Assembly (NCBI GenBank): GCA_037447655.1
Contig: JBBHKE010003298.1
Location: 62,001 to 126,000, forward strand
DNA length: 64,000 nt
From: Zygnema cylindricum
Lineage: Eukaryota; Streptophyta; Zygnematophyceae; Zygnematales; Zygnemataceae
Reading direction: 5' to 3'
The translations under genes and the position numbers were made by a program. The notes under the pieces are model-generated. The model was given only the letters and a program-made list of their open reading frames with translations. It was not told where the DNA came from and did no database searches. Of this stretch, positions 1 through 11,300 are shown in pieces (within the stretch, counting starts at the first letter, position 1; each line of letters begins with the position of its first letter).

Positions 1-27
1 TATTACGGCTACGATTAAATGTGAATT
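1..27 (+). repeat. LTR-derived fragment joined directly to copia RT
   Basis: The first 27 bases match, with about one difference, a piece from the middle of the A1 LTR (about 1,328-1,354: TATTACGGCTACGATTAAAT and onward). In copy A2 the RT codons at this place (about 33,250-33,280) are preceded by more RT coding sequence, not LTR. The window therefore opens on an abnormal LTR-to-coding junction. The rest of the element lies outside the window. Confidence 0.5.
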
Positions 28-867
28 GACTCAAAAGGAAGCAATAGGAAACATGCTTGAAAAATTTCAGATGGATAAAGCTAATAGTTGTACAACTCCA
101 ATGGAGTTGAAGAAGGGAAGAGAGGGGAGTGAGGAAGAAGGAGTCATAGTCTCAGACGAGGAATTATCTCCTGAAGAACAGAAGTTCATGCAGACTATTC
201 CTTACAGGCAAGTAGTGGGAAGCCTAATCTATTTTATAAATTGTACCCGACGCGATTTAGCTGCAGCTGTAGGAGTGCTGAATAGAATTCTAAATGCTCC
301 CACTAAGAGGGATTGGGAGGCAGCTAAGAGATTCCTTAGATATTTGATAGGAACTAGGGATCTATAGTTACATTTGGGTGGGGAGAATACTAACATCACT
401 ACTTAGAGTGATGCCAGTTATGGTGATGCTCCGATGAGGAGATGCACGTTTGGATATATATTACATGTGGGTGATGGGGCTTGCTGTTGGAGTAGCAAAC
501 AACAAAAAAGTTATTGCTCAGTCCACCTTGGAGGCTGAGTATATGGCCTCTTGCTCTGCTGTAAAAGAATTGATGTGGGTCAAGACTTTGCTTAGTGAGC
601 TTGGTCACCTTAAGAGTGGTGTGCAGAATTTTTTTTGTGATAATCAGCCAGCAATCGCTATTTCTGCCAATCCTAAAAATCATTTTAAATCCAAACACAT
701 GGACATTAGTCTCAGCTTTGTTAGAGAAAAAGTAGAAAACAAAATAATCAGTTTAGAGTATCGACCAGATAGTGAGATGGTAGCAGATATGACGACCAAA
801 CCTGTGCCTTCCCCTAAGCTAATTTTCTGCAGGGAGAAGTGTGGTCTGAAATCAAAGATTGACTAGA
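28..867 (+). mobile_element. Copia A1: end of RT and RNase H, degenerate
   Basis: This is the 3' coding end of a Ty1/copia polyprotein. Frame 1 (26-367) holds the end of RT and the connection region (TQKEAIGN, PYRQVVGSLIYF). Frame 2 (to 866) holds RNase H, with the QSTLEAEYMA block, the FFCDNQPAIAISANP block and the terminal KPVPSPKL motif. A TAG stop at 365-367, a second TAG near 403 and a frameshift near 480-510 break the reading frame, so it cannot make a working protein. The same protein region is much better preserved in copy A3 (37,022-37,750). RNase H removes the RNA template during reverse transcription. The family assignment is secure. Confidence 0.9.
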
Positions 868-879
868 AAATAAGAGGAG
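868..879 (+). other. Polypurine tract of copia A1
   Basis: The purine run AAATAAGAGGAG lies between the polyprotein stop codon and the LTR start (TGTAGAAA). The equivalent runs precede the LTRs of A2 (34,086-34,099) and A3 (37,751-37,763). It would prime plus-strand DNA synthesis. Confidence 0.7.
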
Positions 880-1903
880 TGTAGAAATTAATGGTCCATT
901 CAAAGTATTTTCACTTCTCTCTCGAACTTCTCAAACTTGTCGCAGTCATTAAGAAATTGGAGAGGGAGCAAGAGTTATGGCTACCTAGGCTATCCAGAGG
1001 TTTAGGGGAAATATATATATTAGTTTATTTACCGTTAGAGGTTTATTTACTAAAAGGATATGTGTTGCCCCCAGGATTTGATCGTGGTACCTGCCGGACA
1101 ATAAGCAGCCGGTAGCCGGTCGCTTTATCCGTTATGTCTAGACCTAGTGTTAGGTACTATTGGGTTTGATTTTTACTTATACATTACCAAGAAGGATAAT
1201 TCATTTAACTGAAACTATTTACGGGAAACATAGATTTAGTAATGTAAAAGTACGGATTGTGGTACGGATAAAGAAATGAATACCGCACATTTGTTTCTTT
1301 AGCAAAACGAATACCGCGCTTGTATTTATTACGGCTACGATTAAATTTGAATTTAATCGGACGGCCAGAATGAACGCCGAGATCGCAGAAGAGAATCTCG
1401 GCGGTTTGTGGTCATCGCCACATCGGATGACACGTGGCGAAGTTGCGTTGGATCGCGACATCTCCGAGAATTACGGGACCGAATCGGGATATGACATGTG
1501 TCCACTTTTACGCCATGTCGTACAATATCCGTACAGAAAGTACACCGGCAGTTGTACTTTTGTGTACGGAAGTGTAATATGATTGGCTCTGTACGTCAGT
1601 AGATAGAGTCTGTGAGAGAGATAGGACTTAGAAAAATTGGTAGATAGGACCGTGTCTCCTAGAGAGATTCAGTACAAAAGGTCAACTTTGACCCTCCATA
1701 ACTAACTGCTCATGGGAGCAAATTCAGAGATTCATTTTGCTATCGACTCAAGGAAGTCTTGCCTTCTCAGGGGTGAAGGTTGTCAAAGTCTTTGTCTGCT
1801 AGGGTGGTAGTTGTTCTTGTTGAAACACAAAGGGGTAAGGGTTATCCTAGAGGCTTCTTGGAAGCTGTCCATTCGGATGACTTATGGAGGTCTCACAGTT
1901 TCA
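880..1903 (+). repeat. 3' LTR of copia A1 (about 1,024 bp)
   Basis: The LTR starts TGTAGAAATTAATGG just after the purine tract and ends near CACAGTTTCA, aligned by eye to the LTR ends of A2 and A3. The three copies are about 1.0 kb each (1,024, 1,004 and 1,016 bp) and share a middle block (pyrimidine-rich part, GTACAGAAAGTAC, CAGTAGATAG) and the terminal CTAGAGGCTTC. A1 is clearly diverged from the other two. No 5' LTR lies in the window, so the target-site duplication cannot be checked. Confidence 0.75.
1063..1150 (-). other. tRNA-like (Pol III A/B box) segment in A1 LTR
   Basis: On the minus strand an A-box-like TAGGTCTAGACATAACGG is followed about 50 nt later by a B-box-like GATCAAATCC. 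Homologous segments occur at the same offset (about 190-280 bp into the LTR) in A2 and A3. This copy has lost consensus positions. No full tRNA cloverleaf can be drawn. Confidence 0.35.
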
Positions 1904-2088
1904 GCGTGTTTGGCACACTCCAATTTTAGACGCATCTCCTCGTTTTTCACTTCATTTCTTGAAGTTTTAGTTCTCTCTCACGAATTGCAATCATACATTC
2001 TTCTCTCTCATTTGTTTTCTGTTTTGTTCCCTTTTATCTTCTTCGTCTTTCTGTCGACACTCCATGTCGAAAGCTAATCAAAGCTCGA
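1904..2088. other. No gene seen; pyrimidine-rich spacer
   Basis: T/C-rich DNA between the A1 LTR and the end of the minus-strand Myb/SANT-like pseudogene. It may contain the 3' flank of that gene. No repeat or site stands out. Confidence 0.5.
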
Positions 2089-3220
2089 TCAACTTTGTTT
2101 TGGTTTTGTTACACCTTTGTACGCCTCCATTTTCTCTTTGTCAGATTGATCTGCCTTATAGATCATACCAGAGATTCTTCCCACCAACCCATTTAAATCA
2201 TCATTTCCTTGGGACGAGGCATTATTTTCTTCATCCTCACTAACTCCCGTACTTTTTGCTCCCACTAGGTTCAGGATTTTTGATGCATCGACACTAAATT
2301 GCCAAAATGCTGGTTGTCTTCCTGTTGGGGGTTGTTTTGGTTTGCAAGGAGATTTTCTTCTCTTTGGCGAACCGAACACTTCTTTAACCCTCTCTTCTGT
2401 GGTGTTAGAAGCCCCCCCCCCCATTTCGCACTCTCCTTTGTCGTCATCAGCATTGTTTTCTTGCCTTGTGCACCATTCATCCAAAATTATAGGTTGTACG
2501 TGACTTTTACTTAAAGAAAACGCGTCATATTTCTCACCAATGTCATCATTTTTTCCATCTATTCTCTCTTTATTTTTCTCACTTATTAATTCGTCAACCA
2601 AAATTGGACTGCCTCGCACCCCTGTTGCATTTTGTTTTCCTTTATGGTCGTTAATCTCACTCTCTGTAATTGGATGTTTATGTTTTTTTGGATCAGGTTC
2701 ATGTTGGTTTAAGTTTTGCCTCCCATGATATGGTATCTCATTTTGAAGTGTCATTCGTTTTTGTGAACTTACTTTTGATCTCGCATTATTACAAGCTATA
2801 TCTTGAATTGCTCCGAATTCTCCCCGTCCATCTTTCAGTGCCGTAGTGTCTAAGCGACAGTGTAGAATAGGGTCTAATATGGAAAAAAATGTCCCTTGAG
2901 GTTTTTCCCCTGTTTCTTTCTCCCTCCTCACTTCATCTTTAAATTATTATTTTTCGTCGCTTAGTTTTTGTTTGCATGAAGCAATGGAACGGCCTTTGCT
3001 TTCTGGTAGTTGACTGACGGTAGCTGCGATTTTCTGCCATTGCTCTTTGGTGCAATGCTTCCCTGGATTTTTTTTTGAGTTTGCTCAAATTAACCAACAA
3101 CACCTCTATTTCATTTTTTGTCCAACAGACACGTTCTGGTTCACCTCTCGTGACATGTCCACTTGGAGCCGTGTCTTCTTGTGAAATTTGACTTAAAATC
3201 GGAAAGTTGGTGTCATCCAT
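2089..3220 (-). pseudogene. Myb/SANT-like protein gene, broken by a frameshift and two stops
   Basis: Reading on the minus strand, a start at 3,220 (MDDTNFPILSQ) leads into a SANT/Myb-like helix bundle: WTKNEIEVLLVNLSK, then after a one-base shift CTKEQWQKIAATV and RSIASCKQKL, with the tryptophan spacing usual for plant Myb/SANT-like DNA-binding domains. The shift lies in a run of nine T (3,068-3,076). The shifted frame then meets two consecutive TAA codons (2,949-2,944) and stays open for a further 280 codons to 2,089. This tail is charged and low in hydrophobic residues (KKHKHP, SPKRRKSP, SEDEENNASS), as expected of a disordered nuclear protein. It is most simply a pseudogene. If the T-run is a sequencing error, a short SANT protein ending at 2,944 would remain. 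PIF/Harbinger transposons carry such a second ORF, but no TIRs flank this one. Confidence 0.55.
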
Positions 3221-3343
3221 TATCGGGTATCTTTCGCGCTTGTTTACAACATGTCTGTACAAAAAGTAATTGGCATAAAAGAGGAGTGGGTGTGTTAGTG
3301 AAGGATAGGGTGTGTGTGAATTATAATAATAAATTTCCTTCAA

Positions 3344-4468
3344 TTGAATGGTTTAACTAATAGTCTAAAAGATGGTTTCATTCTTGTGAAGATGACCTAG
3401 ATTCTGGGCAGATTCATTTTTAACTCCATAAAAAATTTTAAATCAAACATAACCTTACAGCGGCTTATTAATAGTAAAAATTAGAATTTAGAAGATTCAT
3501 CTTACAAATTTATAAAAATTATAGAGTAATTTTCAGAAACTAACGGTGATACTTATAATGAAATAAATGAGTATGACTTGAAAATTGTAAAAAGTTCAAA
3601 TCTTTAAAAATACGAAGCTTCTTAGGCTGCCAGTAAAGTTGTAGGTTAGACTACAACTCAATTAACTTTAAAATCTAAACATTCATCAAAGGTTGCAAAT
3701 TTAACATTAAGTTGTGAAGAAAAAAAGAAAAACCAAGACAAGGGTGAAGGTGAAGATACCTTGGGAGTGAGCGGCGAGTAGCAACGGAAAGAGCTTGTCA
3801 AGAAAAATACGGATAAAGGAAAGCTTTTGCTTGGGAAAGTTTTGATTGGTTTATCAAAAAATGTTGGGACGCCGAAAGTGAAAGGAAGAGATTTGACTGA
3901 GGTCTCTGTTTGGTCCTGTTTGGTCCTTTGCTGCTTTTATATTTCGGGCGCCCGTGGTTTTTTTTTTGGGCATGTTACAAGTTACTCCGGGTTTTTTTGC
4001 AGTCTGTACAAACGTTGCGTGGCAGTACAATTTGTTTTGGAAGGCGTCGTAGATATCATGTTTGCAAAGCGTTTCCTTTTTTGTACGGGCAAGTGGCTCG
4101 TATCACGACACGCTAATTGACGTCGGCTAGCGTCACGTGCCAGTTCACGGTGGACAAAAAAAAGTACCGTTTACATACCATACCGTTTTCCCATTTTTCA
4201 AGTGTGAACTAGGCATATGAAGCGATTACTACGCAAATTAGGGTCAACAAGAATAAAAATGTACAGAATCTGTACATATTTTGTACAAACTGCAAAAACG
4301 GGACTGATTACCAAAGTCAACCTATTTACCTCACGACCGGCTAACAATTTATCGGGGTCAACTTTTTTCTTTTCAAGCGAAATCAATAAAGAGTACGACC
4401 CACACTGTTTACAGTTTCCAAAAAATGACCGCAATTTTAATTGACGGTTTCAAACTCTACCACCATGG
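3344..4468. other. Intergenic AT-rich DNA, nothing supported
   Basis: AT-rich sequence with many GTAC-containing words (GTACGG, TTGTACA), which recur in MITE-rich parts of this window. Short open frames here have no recognisable protein features. The upstream region of the SANT-like pseudogene would begin here. Confidence 0.5.
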
Positions 4469-4476
4469 GTTTGAAG

Positions 4477-5107
4477 CATAGTTCAAAAGTAGGTTAAGTA
4501 GACACATAGAATATGACTATTGTATGTAAAACATACGATATGACCTTAAGACCCATATTGTATGGGTCGCAAAATGAAAAAAAATAGTAACAGGGTTGAG
4601 TTGCACATCGATCGATAGAGAATGAAACGTCATGTCTAAATTTTAAAAAACGTTCGGACAAAAAAACAAATTTATGTGAGTTTTGAGGTATTTTTTATTT
4701 AAACCGTCAGATTTGGACGATCGGACGGTCGCTGATCAAAGTAACGATCTAAGAAGATTCCACGAAAAGCCAATAACACAACTTACGATAGGACTATCAG
4801 TCATATTAGCGTCTGCAATTTTGAAGGCCACACTAAATATAGCCTTATATTGACCAACCATGCAGTAACCAGGCCTTTTTTTTCCGGGTTTTCTTTCCCG
4901 CGGAATGTCATCCTACGCCGTGTCAGTTCGCTTAAAAATTTCGTCCGGCGGCGTGCGCTGTATTATGATCATACGTTAGATTCGTACGTTCGTACAAGAG
5001 TGTGCACAACGCACACACATACAGTATGTCTACTCTACGCGAGTTTTGTGCCAAGTTTTGTACGCCTACCAAAGGCCTACCATAAAAACGTATGCTTTTG
5101 AACTATG
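4477..5107. mobile_element. Non-autonomous hAT-like element D1 (631 bp)
   Basis: Terminal inverted repeats CATAGTTCAAAAG and CTTTTGAACTATG bound the element, and an exact 8-bp direct repeat GTTTGAAG (4,469-4,476 and 5,108-5,115) flanks it. Eight-base TSDs are the hallmark of hAT transposons. The interior shares words with element D2 (25,392-25,689), including ATATGACCTTAAG and a CCGTCAGATT block near GGACGGTCGCTGATC. No transposase frame is present, so it would depend on an enzyme encoded elsewhere. Confidence 0.8.
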
Positions 5108-5115
5108 GTTTGAAG

Positions 5116-5899
5116 TCAGTGATGTTCAAATCGTGCGATTTTTTCAAGTTTTACGATTGAAACGTATAATTTGTGACGACTTAGAAAATCGCAAAAAAAC
5201 GTCTACTGTAAACTGAACCTGACAATTTACGGGAAAAGTACAATATATCCGTAATATGTACGGTATTTTTTACGGAAATGTACGGAATTCGAGGAAAAGA
5301 TACGTCGTAGTTATTGGTACTTTCTGTTTAGTGAACTCAATAGTTATATCACGGAACTTGTACATCTCTTCATCAAAAATGTACGGACATTTTCGAAAAG
5401 AGACGTTGAAGCGTCACACTATTTTCGCGCGGTAAGTTTGAAAATTGTACGAGCGTCTTCTTCAATTTTTTTTGAAAGAAGCCGCCATGAAATATTGAAA
5501 ACGAAACCGCAAAATCACAGAAGTTGATAAAAATTTGCCCTTACGGGCGTTCGAACCTGGGTGCGACGGATTCTTAGCGTAATTTAATGCACATTCTCCG
5601 CTACCAGTTGTGGGGGGATTTTAGATGCTTTCATCAAGTGTCATATTTATGTAAATAATTATTATTTTTTAGCGCTCATTTAACAAAAGACTTACAAACT
5701 GCGCTATATGTATTTTTTGTTTGTTTTAAGTGTACGAAATTATACGGATGAAATTCATTAACGACTTTTTTTGATTTGTTCAAAAGGTTCAATGCGTTCG
5801 TTACGTATAATTCGTTGCGATTGAAACGTTCACACTAATCGCTATGTACAACTATGTTTGAAGTAGACCGACTGTCCAGGCACTTCCGCAGATCGTCAC
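5116..5899. other. Intergenic DNA with a tRNA-like segment
   Basis: AT-rich spacer with frequent TACGG and GTACG words. Apart from the tRNA-like segment at 5,538-5,612 no feature can be supported. Confidence 0.45.
5538..5612 (-). repeat. tRNA-like / SINE-head-like segment
   Basis: The minus strand carries an A-box-like TAGCGGAGAATG and, about 40 nt on, a B-box-like GGTTCGAACGC, the two internal promoter elements of RNA polymerase III genes. A proper acceptor stem and T stem do not form, so it is more likely a tRNA-derived SINE head or relic than a functional tRNA. No poly-A tail or TSD was found. Confidence 0.35.
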
Positions 5900-5901
5900 T
5901 A

Positions 5902-6098
5902 CACCGCCCATCATTACTAGCTTTAAAGATTAATTAGTGTTAGGGCGGAATTAGAACTAACAGAACTAGTTCAGTGAGGGGGGCGTGGCAGATTGTGATT
6001 CACTTCCTTAAATAGTAGTTTTAACACTATTTTGTGATTTTTTGGCCAAAAAAAGTCGTGATCGGATTAGTGTTATTAACTCTAATAAACATGCGCGA
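5902..6098. mobile_element. Decayed mariner-like MITE E0 (about 197 bp)
   Basis: The left end CACCGCCCATCATTACTAG after a TA dinucleotide matches the family E TIR. The right end (ACTCTAATAAACATGCGCGA then TA) is eroded. Size and internal CTTAAATAGT and CACGTGG-like words fit the other family E copies (199, 185, 198 and 216 bp). Confidence 0.5.
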
Positions 6099-6550
6099 TA
6101 TAATCATTACATCCTCTGATAGCACTGGCCCACGTCTCTCCTTTAAAAGAATTCGCAAGACAGTTTTAAGCTACGGTATGGTTCGCACTGAATCCGTTGT
6201 TTCATTCAAGTATGGTCCCCGCGCTTCTCCTTTGTCTCCTTGGTCAGCGAAAGCTGCTCTTACACTGCACTCGTTAGTTTCTACATATCAGTTGAAGTTC
6301 CTCTTGAGCTGAAGTATCCTGTTTCTATGCTCCAATTGTAATCACCTTAGTTAGCGAAAGCAGATACTCCGGTGAAATACTCAGTTTCTATGTGTCAGTT
6401 ACACTAGTTTGCAGGTTTCACCTGAAAAAACGATCCTTGGTAAAGTAGACTGGTCGATTTCAAAAAGTCAAAAGGTAATCGTGTTACCATATGCCATCAA
6501 TTAGCATCAATTATGCATCAGTAATCGACGTTCTTGTACCTGCTGACTCA

Positions 6551-7232
6551 GGGTGGACTTCCATTAGGCGTCCCAGTAATTGTACGTAAAATTTTACTGA
6601 AGGGCGTGCCTTCCATTAGGTCCTGTCTGTAAACCTGCGTGGCTCATTCTGGTTGGTAACACGTAGGTTAATATTCGATGCTTAAAATCTTAGAAAGAAT
6701 CTTCGAATGCAATGTCAGAACGCAATACCTGTACAAGAGGAGGTAATATCTGTACCACCGGAGGAAATATCTGTACCAGCGGAGGTAATTAGTGACTCGT
6801 ACAGAGGGCATTAAATGTACTACCTAAAATTTCAAAACGCAACGACAAAAAGGCGGCGGCAAACTTTGATGGTGGGAGCGTGACGGGATAATTTGGGCGG
6901 ATTCGCAGCCACCTTGGCGGAAGGCACATGGCCCATGCGACGTGTACGCACATACGCGCGCGCTCATCGTGGATTCTTTTTACCTTTTCCACGCGGCCTA
7001 TTTTTACACGTTTTGCATTCGAGAACTGTCCTCACTGTGCACGGTTATAGTGACGTGGCTTCACGGATAAAAAGTGCAATTGAATCCGACGGTCCTAGTT
7101 TACGCCTACAACCTTGGACAATTTTCTGTAATGTTGTTTTCGTTGAAAAAAAATAAAATTCTGTATGAACCTGTACGAAACGGTACGGCCGTCAGTAAAA
7201 AACCCCACTTTTTCGCTAATGGAAGTCCACCC
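6551..7232. mobile_element. PIF/Harbinger-like MITE C1 (682 bp)
   Basis: TIRs GGGTGGACTTCCATTAG and the reverse complement at the right end are flanked by a 3-bp duplication TCA (6,548-6,550 and 7,233-7,235). The subterminal region next to the right TIR (AAAATAAAATTCTG, GTACGG, CAGTAA, ACCCCACTTTTTCG) is shared with C2 and C3, which define the family. Three-base TSDs and GGG-starting TIRs point to PIF/Harbinger. No transposase coding is visible. Confidence 0.75.
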
Positions 7233-7235
7233 TCA

Positions 7236-8336
7236 TACTCTTTTTCTTAAATTTCTCTGTCTTGTTTCCACTGTTTAACTGATTGCAGCAACGAGTCAGC
7301 GGTATTTTTGACAACTTTTACTAGATGTGTTTTTTCACGTGTTGAATTTGTTGGCGTCAACATTACGCCAAAAATCGCCATTGTTTCCCATGAGAGTTTA
7401 AAAAAAAAGAGCGTTAAAAAGACAACTATTCATGCAAACGCGGTTATAAAAATAATTGTCAAAGAAAAGACAAATTTCACTCAATCGCGTGGTTCCGGGA
7501 CTTCTGTAATTGACGGTGGCTGAAAATTTATGGTGTAGAATTGTATGCTGCAGCAATTTAGTATCTAAAAACTGTCGAGACCTTGCAAATTTTGTACAAA
7601 AGTGTGCGTTTTGACAGCAGCGCTACAAAAAGCAACTCCCTGTTCAGACGCTATTGTACCTATTTTCCTCATGGATTGAAAGTGGAGTGATGTATATATG
7701 GTTGTCCTTCATGTTTACTGCGCTCATGATAACAGTGTATGATGTTATTTCATAGCTTAGGTGTAATACTTCAATACTTTTGCTTTAACATTATTTGTTA
7801 AACTTAGCAAGTTGAAAAAAACAACAAAAAATTTAACAAGGCTGACCAATGAATGAGGAAGAGCTTTGGGCTTTCCTTCCTACCTCCTCATAGATTGAAA
7901 AAAACTATGATCGTTTGAAAGTGCAGTATACTGCTTAAAGATGTTGATTTATATACCACCACAAAATTCTGTCTTTCTCCGCCCTTAAGATGGTTAAATT
8001 TGCAAGAATTTGCATATTTTACTACCTGCTTGAAAATCCTAACATCACACACAACAGACACCCTTGTAGATATTATCGATAAAATCCTCTTAGAAAACCA
8101 AGGGTATGAAAAACGCTAACCTGTAGGGATACATCAATCATTTTAGTACGGGTCCCCGCATAACCTAAGGGTATTTTAGCTGCAAAGACACCTTCAAATA
8201 ATCAAATCCATTTTACTAGGGCGTGACATCTGGAACAGATTGGAGTCCAGGTCCTCCAACACCATAAACAGTGAACACAATTATGTGTGCATAATTTTGT
8301 AAATATTTTCTTATGCCCCAAAAACACACTACCTTA
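7236..8336. other. 3' flank of the acyl-activating-enzyme gene; no gene
   Basis: AT-rich DNA downstream of the stop codon at 8,337 on the minus strand. It should hold the 3' UTR and polyadenylation region. The open frame at 7,308-7,523 looks incidental. Confidence 0.5.
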
Positions 8337-11300
8337 TCAATTTCGATACATACTGTCTATTTCGAATTTAAACTGTTCCGATATCACTTCGCGCTTCATT
8401 TTCATTGTTGGCGTGAGAAGTCCATTATCGACCTGCTTGACAAAATTAATGGGTTAGTTGAGAAACATGTAGAAAACACAACAGAATGTCAAACCATGAA
8501 ATAGAAAAAAAACTGTTCCTTCAAAATTATTTATAACCAGTCAAGGGCAAGGCAAGCAGCATTACTGTAAATTGCTCTTTTAGAAGTCGAAATGTTCCAA
8601 TCCGCTCGTGATCATGAATGCATCCAGCTTCAGTCAACCTGCAAAAAAAAAAAAACAAGTTTCAACACCATAACTTGCTTTCAGTTTCTTGGAAAAAGTC
8701 GAAGGCCAGAAAGCTATGTTCACCACCAGCAAAATCACAACAGATAGCTCCACAAACCAAAACAGCCCGCAGTATTTTTTGAAACGGATCCAAACACATT
8801 TGTTGGAATACTTCACAAACTTTAACAACATTGATCACCTGAAGGTGGGATACGGACAGGAAGGGCAACCAAAAAGAGAAAACCTATCTGTAAATCCAAA
8901 TAGACGAAATAATTTACATGAAGGATAAATAAGACCTACATTCCTATTAACAACAAATTCCATCATATGATGGCCTTCATTATACAAATTTCATGGACGA
9001 CAAGGGGGGCTTGCAGCTTCTTCACCACAATTCAACAGATAGGGAGAAAGCAAAATGAGACAGAGGAGTTTAAATTTTACAATTTACCAACGATTACGGC
9101 TGCAATAGATCTAGCATCAAAGAACTCTATAAATTTTCCTGAATGTAACTTCATCAACCTTTAAAACCTGTTCCATATTACCTGCTGTCCTACCGCTGTC
9201 ATTTAACAGAGCTTAAAGCCCGATATCTGGGAACCAATGACTCGCCTTATCAGCTAATCGAACACCACGACGTTGCTTCAACAATCTCACCTTTTATTGA
9301 CGTCCGTCCGCACTAGATGCTGCAGGTCCTCCTCCGATGGCTGCCAATCATTCCCTCTACTGCTCTTTAATGACTCCACTGCAGCATTCAGCTCATCCTG
9401 ATTGGGCACGATCAACGCACCAAGCTTCCTCTTGTCCTGCAAAATTGTACTTCCCAATCAGTTTAAAGTTGGTAGTCAGATACAAACGCCGCTTCATTTG
9501 TTATTACACACACACAAAAAATGGCAATGGATTTTTCAGGGATCTGTATTGTGATATGAGTTTGTAACATCCAAAAAATAGTGGGCAATTAGTACTGTCA
9601 ATTGTCAATAAGGATAGGACAACAGAGGGTATCTCGAATGATTGAAATATTGACAACAAATAACTGTTACCCGCAAACATCTCAATCACATCGTGTTCTA
9701 TTGTTGTCATCAAGGTACCGCCAAAGCAAAAACACCAGCATTACCAGAACGAAGATATAGAGCAACTGTTAGCCCACAGTGATATACATCCGTCTTATTT
9801 ACAAAAAAAGTCAATGTACAGGACAGACCTGAACATATTTCTGACTGATCCTTAACAATAGCGTGCACCATCAATGGAACCACTTTCCAACATTCTCATA
9901 GACAATAACGATCTCAAATGGATATATCATGAATCGTTCAATCAGTAAGACATATATAACAAGCTAGAGTTACTAGACCTGATAGAGTGCCCAAACCTAG
10001 TAGGCGAAAGATACATTATTATGCAAGCAGGGGATATTATGTAGTCATTAAATCAAGGAGAGAATTCGAACCTGGCCCACAAGCATCACTTGCTGGACAA
10101 ACTTGCTTTGCAAAACCGCTTCCTCTATGCCAGCAGGTTCCACATTCTCTCCTGAAATCAGCAAAGATGTGAATTATCATTGACCGAAATTGATATGAAA
10201 ATCCTCCATTGCCATCAGCCAATAGCCATTTGAAACAGGATAGATACACAGGATGTAGCTAAAGGGTCGCAGGACTTATTACGTTCCCAAAAAACAATCA
10301 TGTCTACCCTGAGCGTAAGCAGTTCACTAGTCCAGATCTATCATCAATACCAACAGAGAACAGTGCAATACATTTATCTCCCCATAGGGTGCGCGCCAAT
10401 GGACAATATCATAGAACATAATTCACTGTTGATCGGTATTAGTGGTAGCAAAGTTTCTTGGCTATCAAGGCCACTCTTCGCATTTGTCATTTTTTTTTTT
10501 TTAAGTTCATCCATCAAAAGCTCACAGGGCTTCCTTTCGATTGTGATACTGCAATAAAAAGAGAACTGTGCAGACAGCTTTACAGGCTAAAATTTAATAT
10601 GAATAGGCACTCTAAGAGGCTCTCTAACCTGGTAATCAGATGCCAGACTAAATGCAATGAAATCTTATTCCATGCCATGCTCGCCTGGTGGCGTTAATTT
10701 CAGTTAACTGTTGCGCCTACATTTTCCAGCTTGTTTGTTTTTCACATTCATACGAAAAACGGGTATTGTGGGACGCCTCAAAGTGCCAAACGGTGACTCT
10801 TACAGCGAGGTAAGTGACTAAAAAAAAATTATAAGCTGTATCAAGTCCTATTCGAGATTTCAAAACATGAAGCACAAGTAGTCCTCTTACCCTTTAACGA
10901 TGTTTTGAACTCCTATACTCATAATCGACGCTAAAATAAATAAATTATGGCCCATTTTCACATCTTTTACTGTGCAATCCTCGTTTAATAAGTCTCTTAC
11001 ACAAAAAAAATATTTTTACAAGAGACTCAACCAGCTCTATGAATGATCAGATTTCCGGCAGCATCGAATAAAGGGTCAAGCATAAAAAGCTGAACTTATT
11101 CCGACACAAAAATGGGGAAAAAACCAAATCCTAACCGAAAATGTAAACGGTGACTATAGAACTTGAGGCACTCGGTCTATCATTACTAAAACATTTGTCC
11201 ACTGAAATTCCCAAGAGTATCAGAGTTTCCTTTACACAAGAATTTCCTTCCAACCCACACACAACATGATTTCCCCCTCTTGCAGACGAGCTTCAAACAT

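Noticed and set aside
8662-8928. Frames around 8.7-8.9 kb on both strands
   Set aside because: They lie in an intron of the acyl-activating-enzyme gene; exons 15 and 16 join in frame without them.
10300-10697. Plus-strand frames of 79-85 codons
   Set aside because: They fall in the large intron between exons 13 and 14 of the minus-strand gene and show no protein features.
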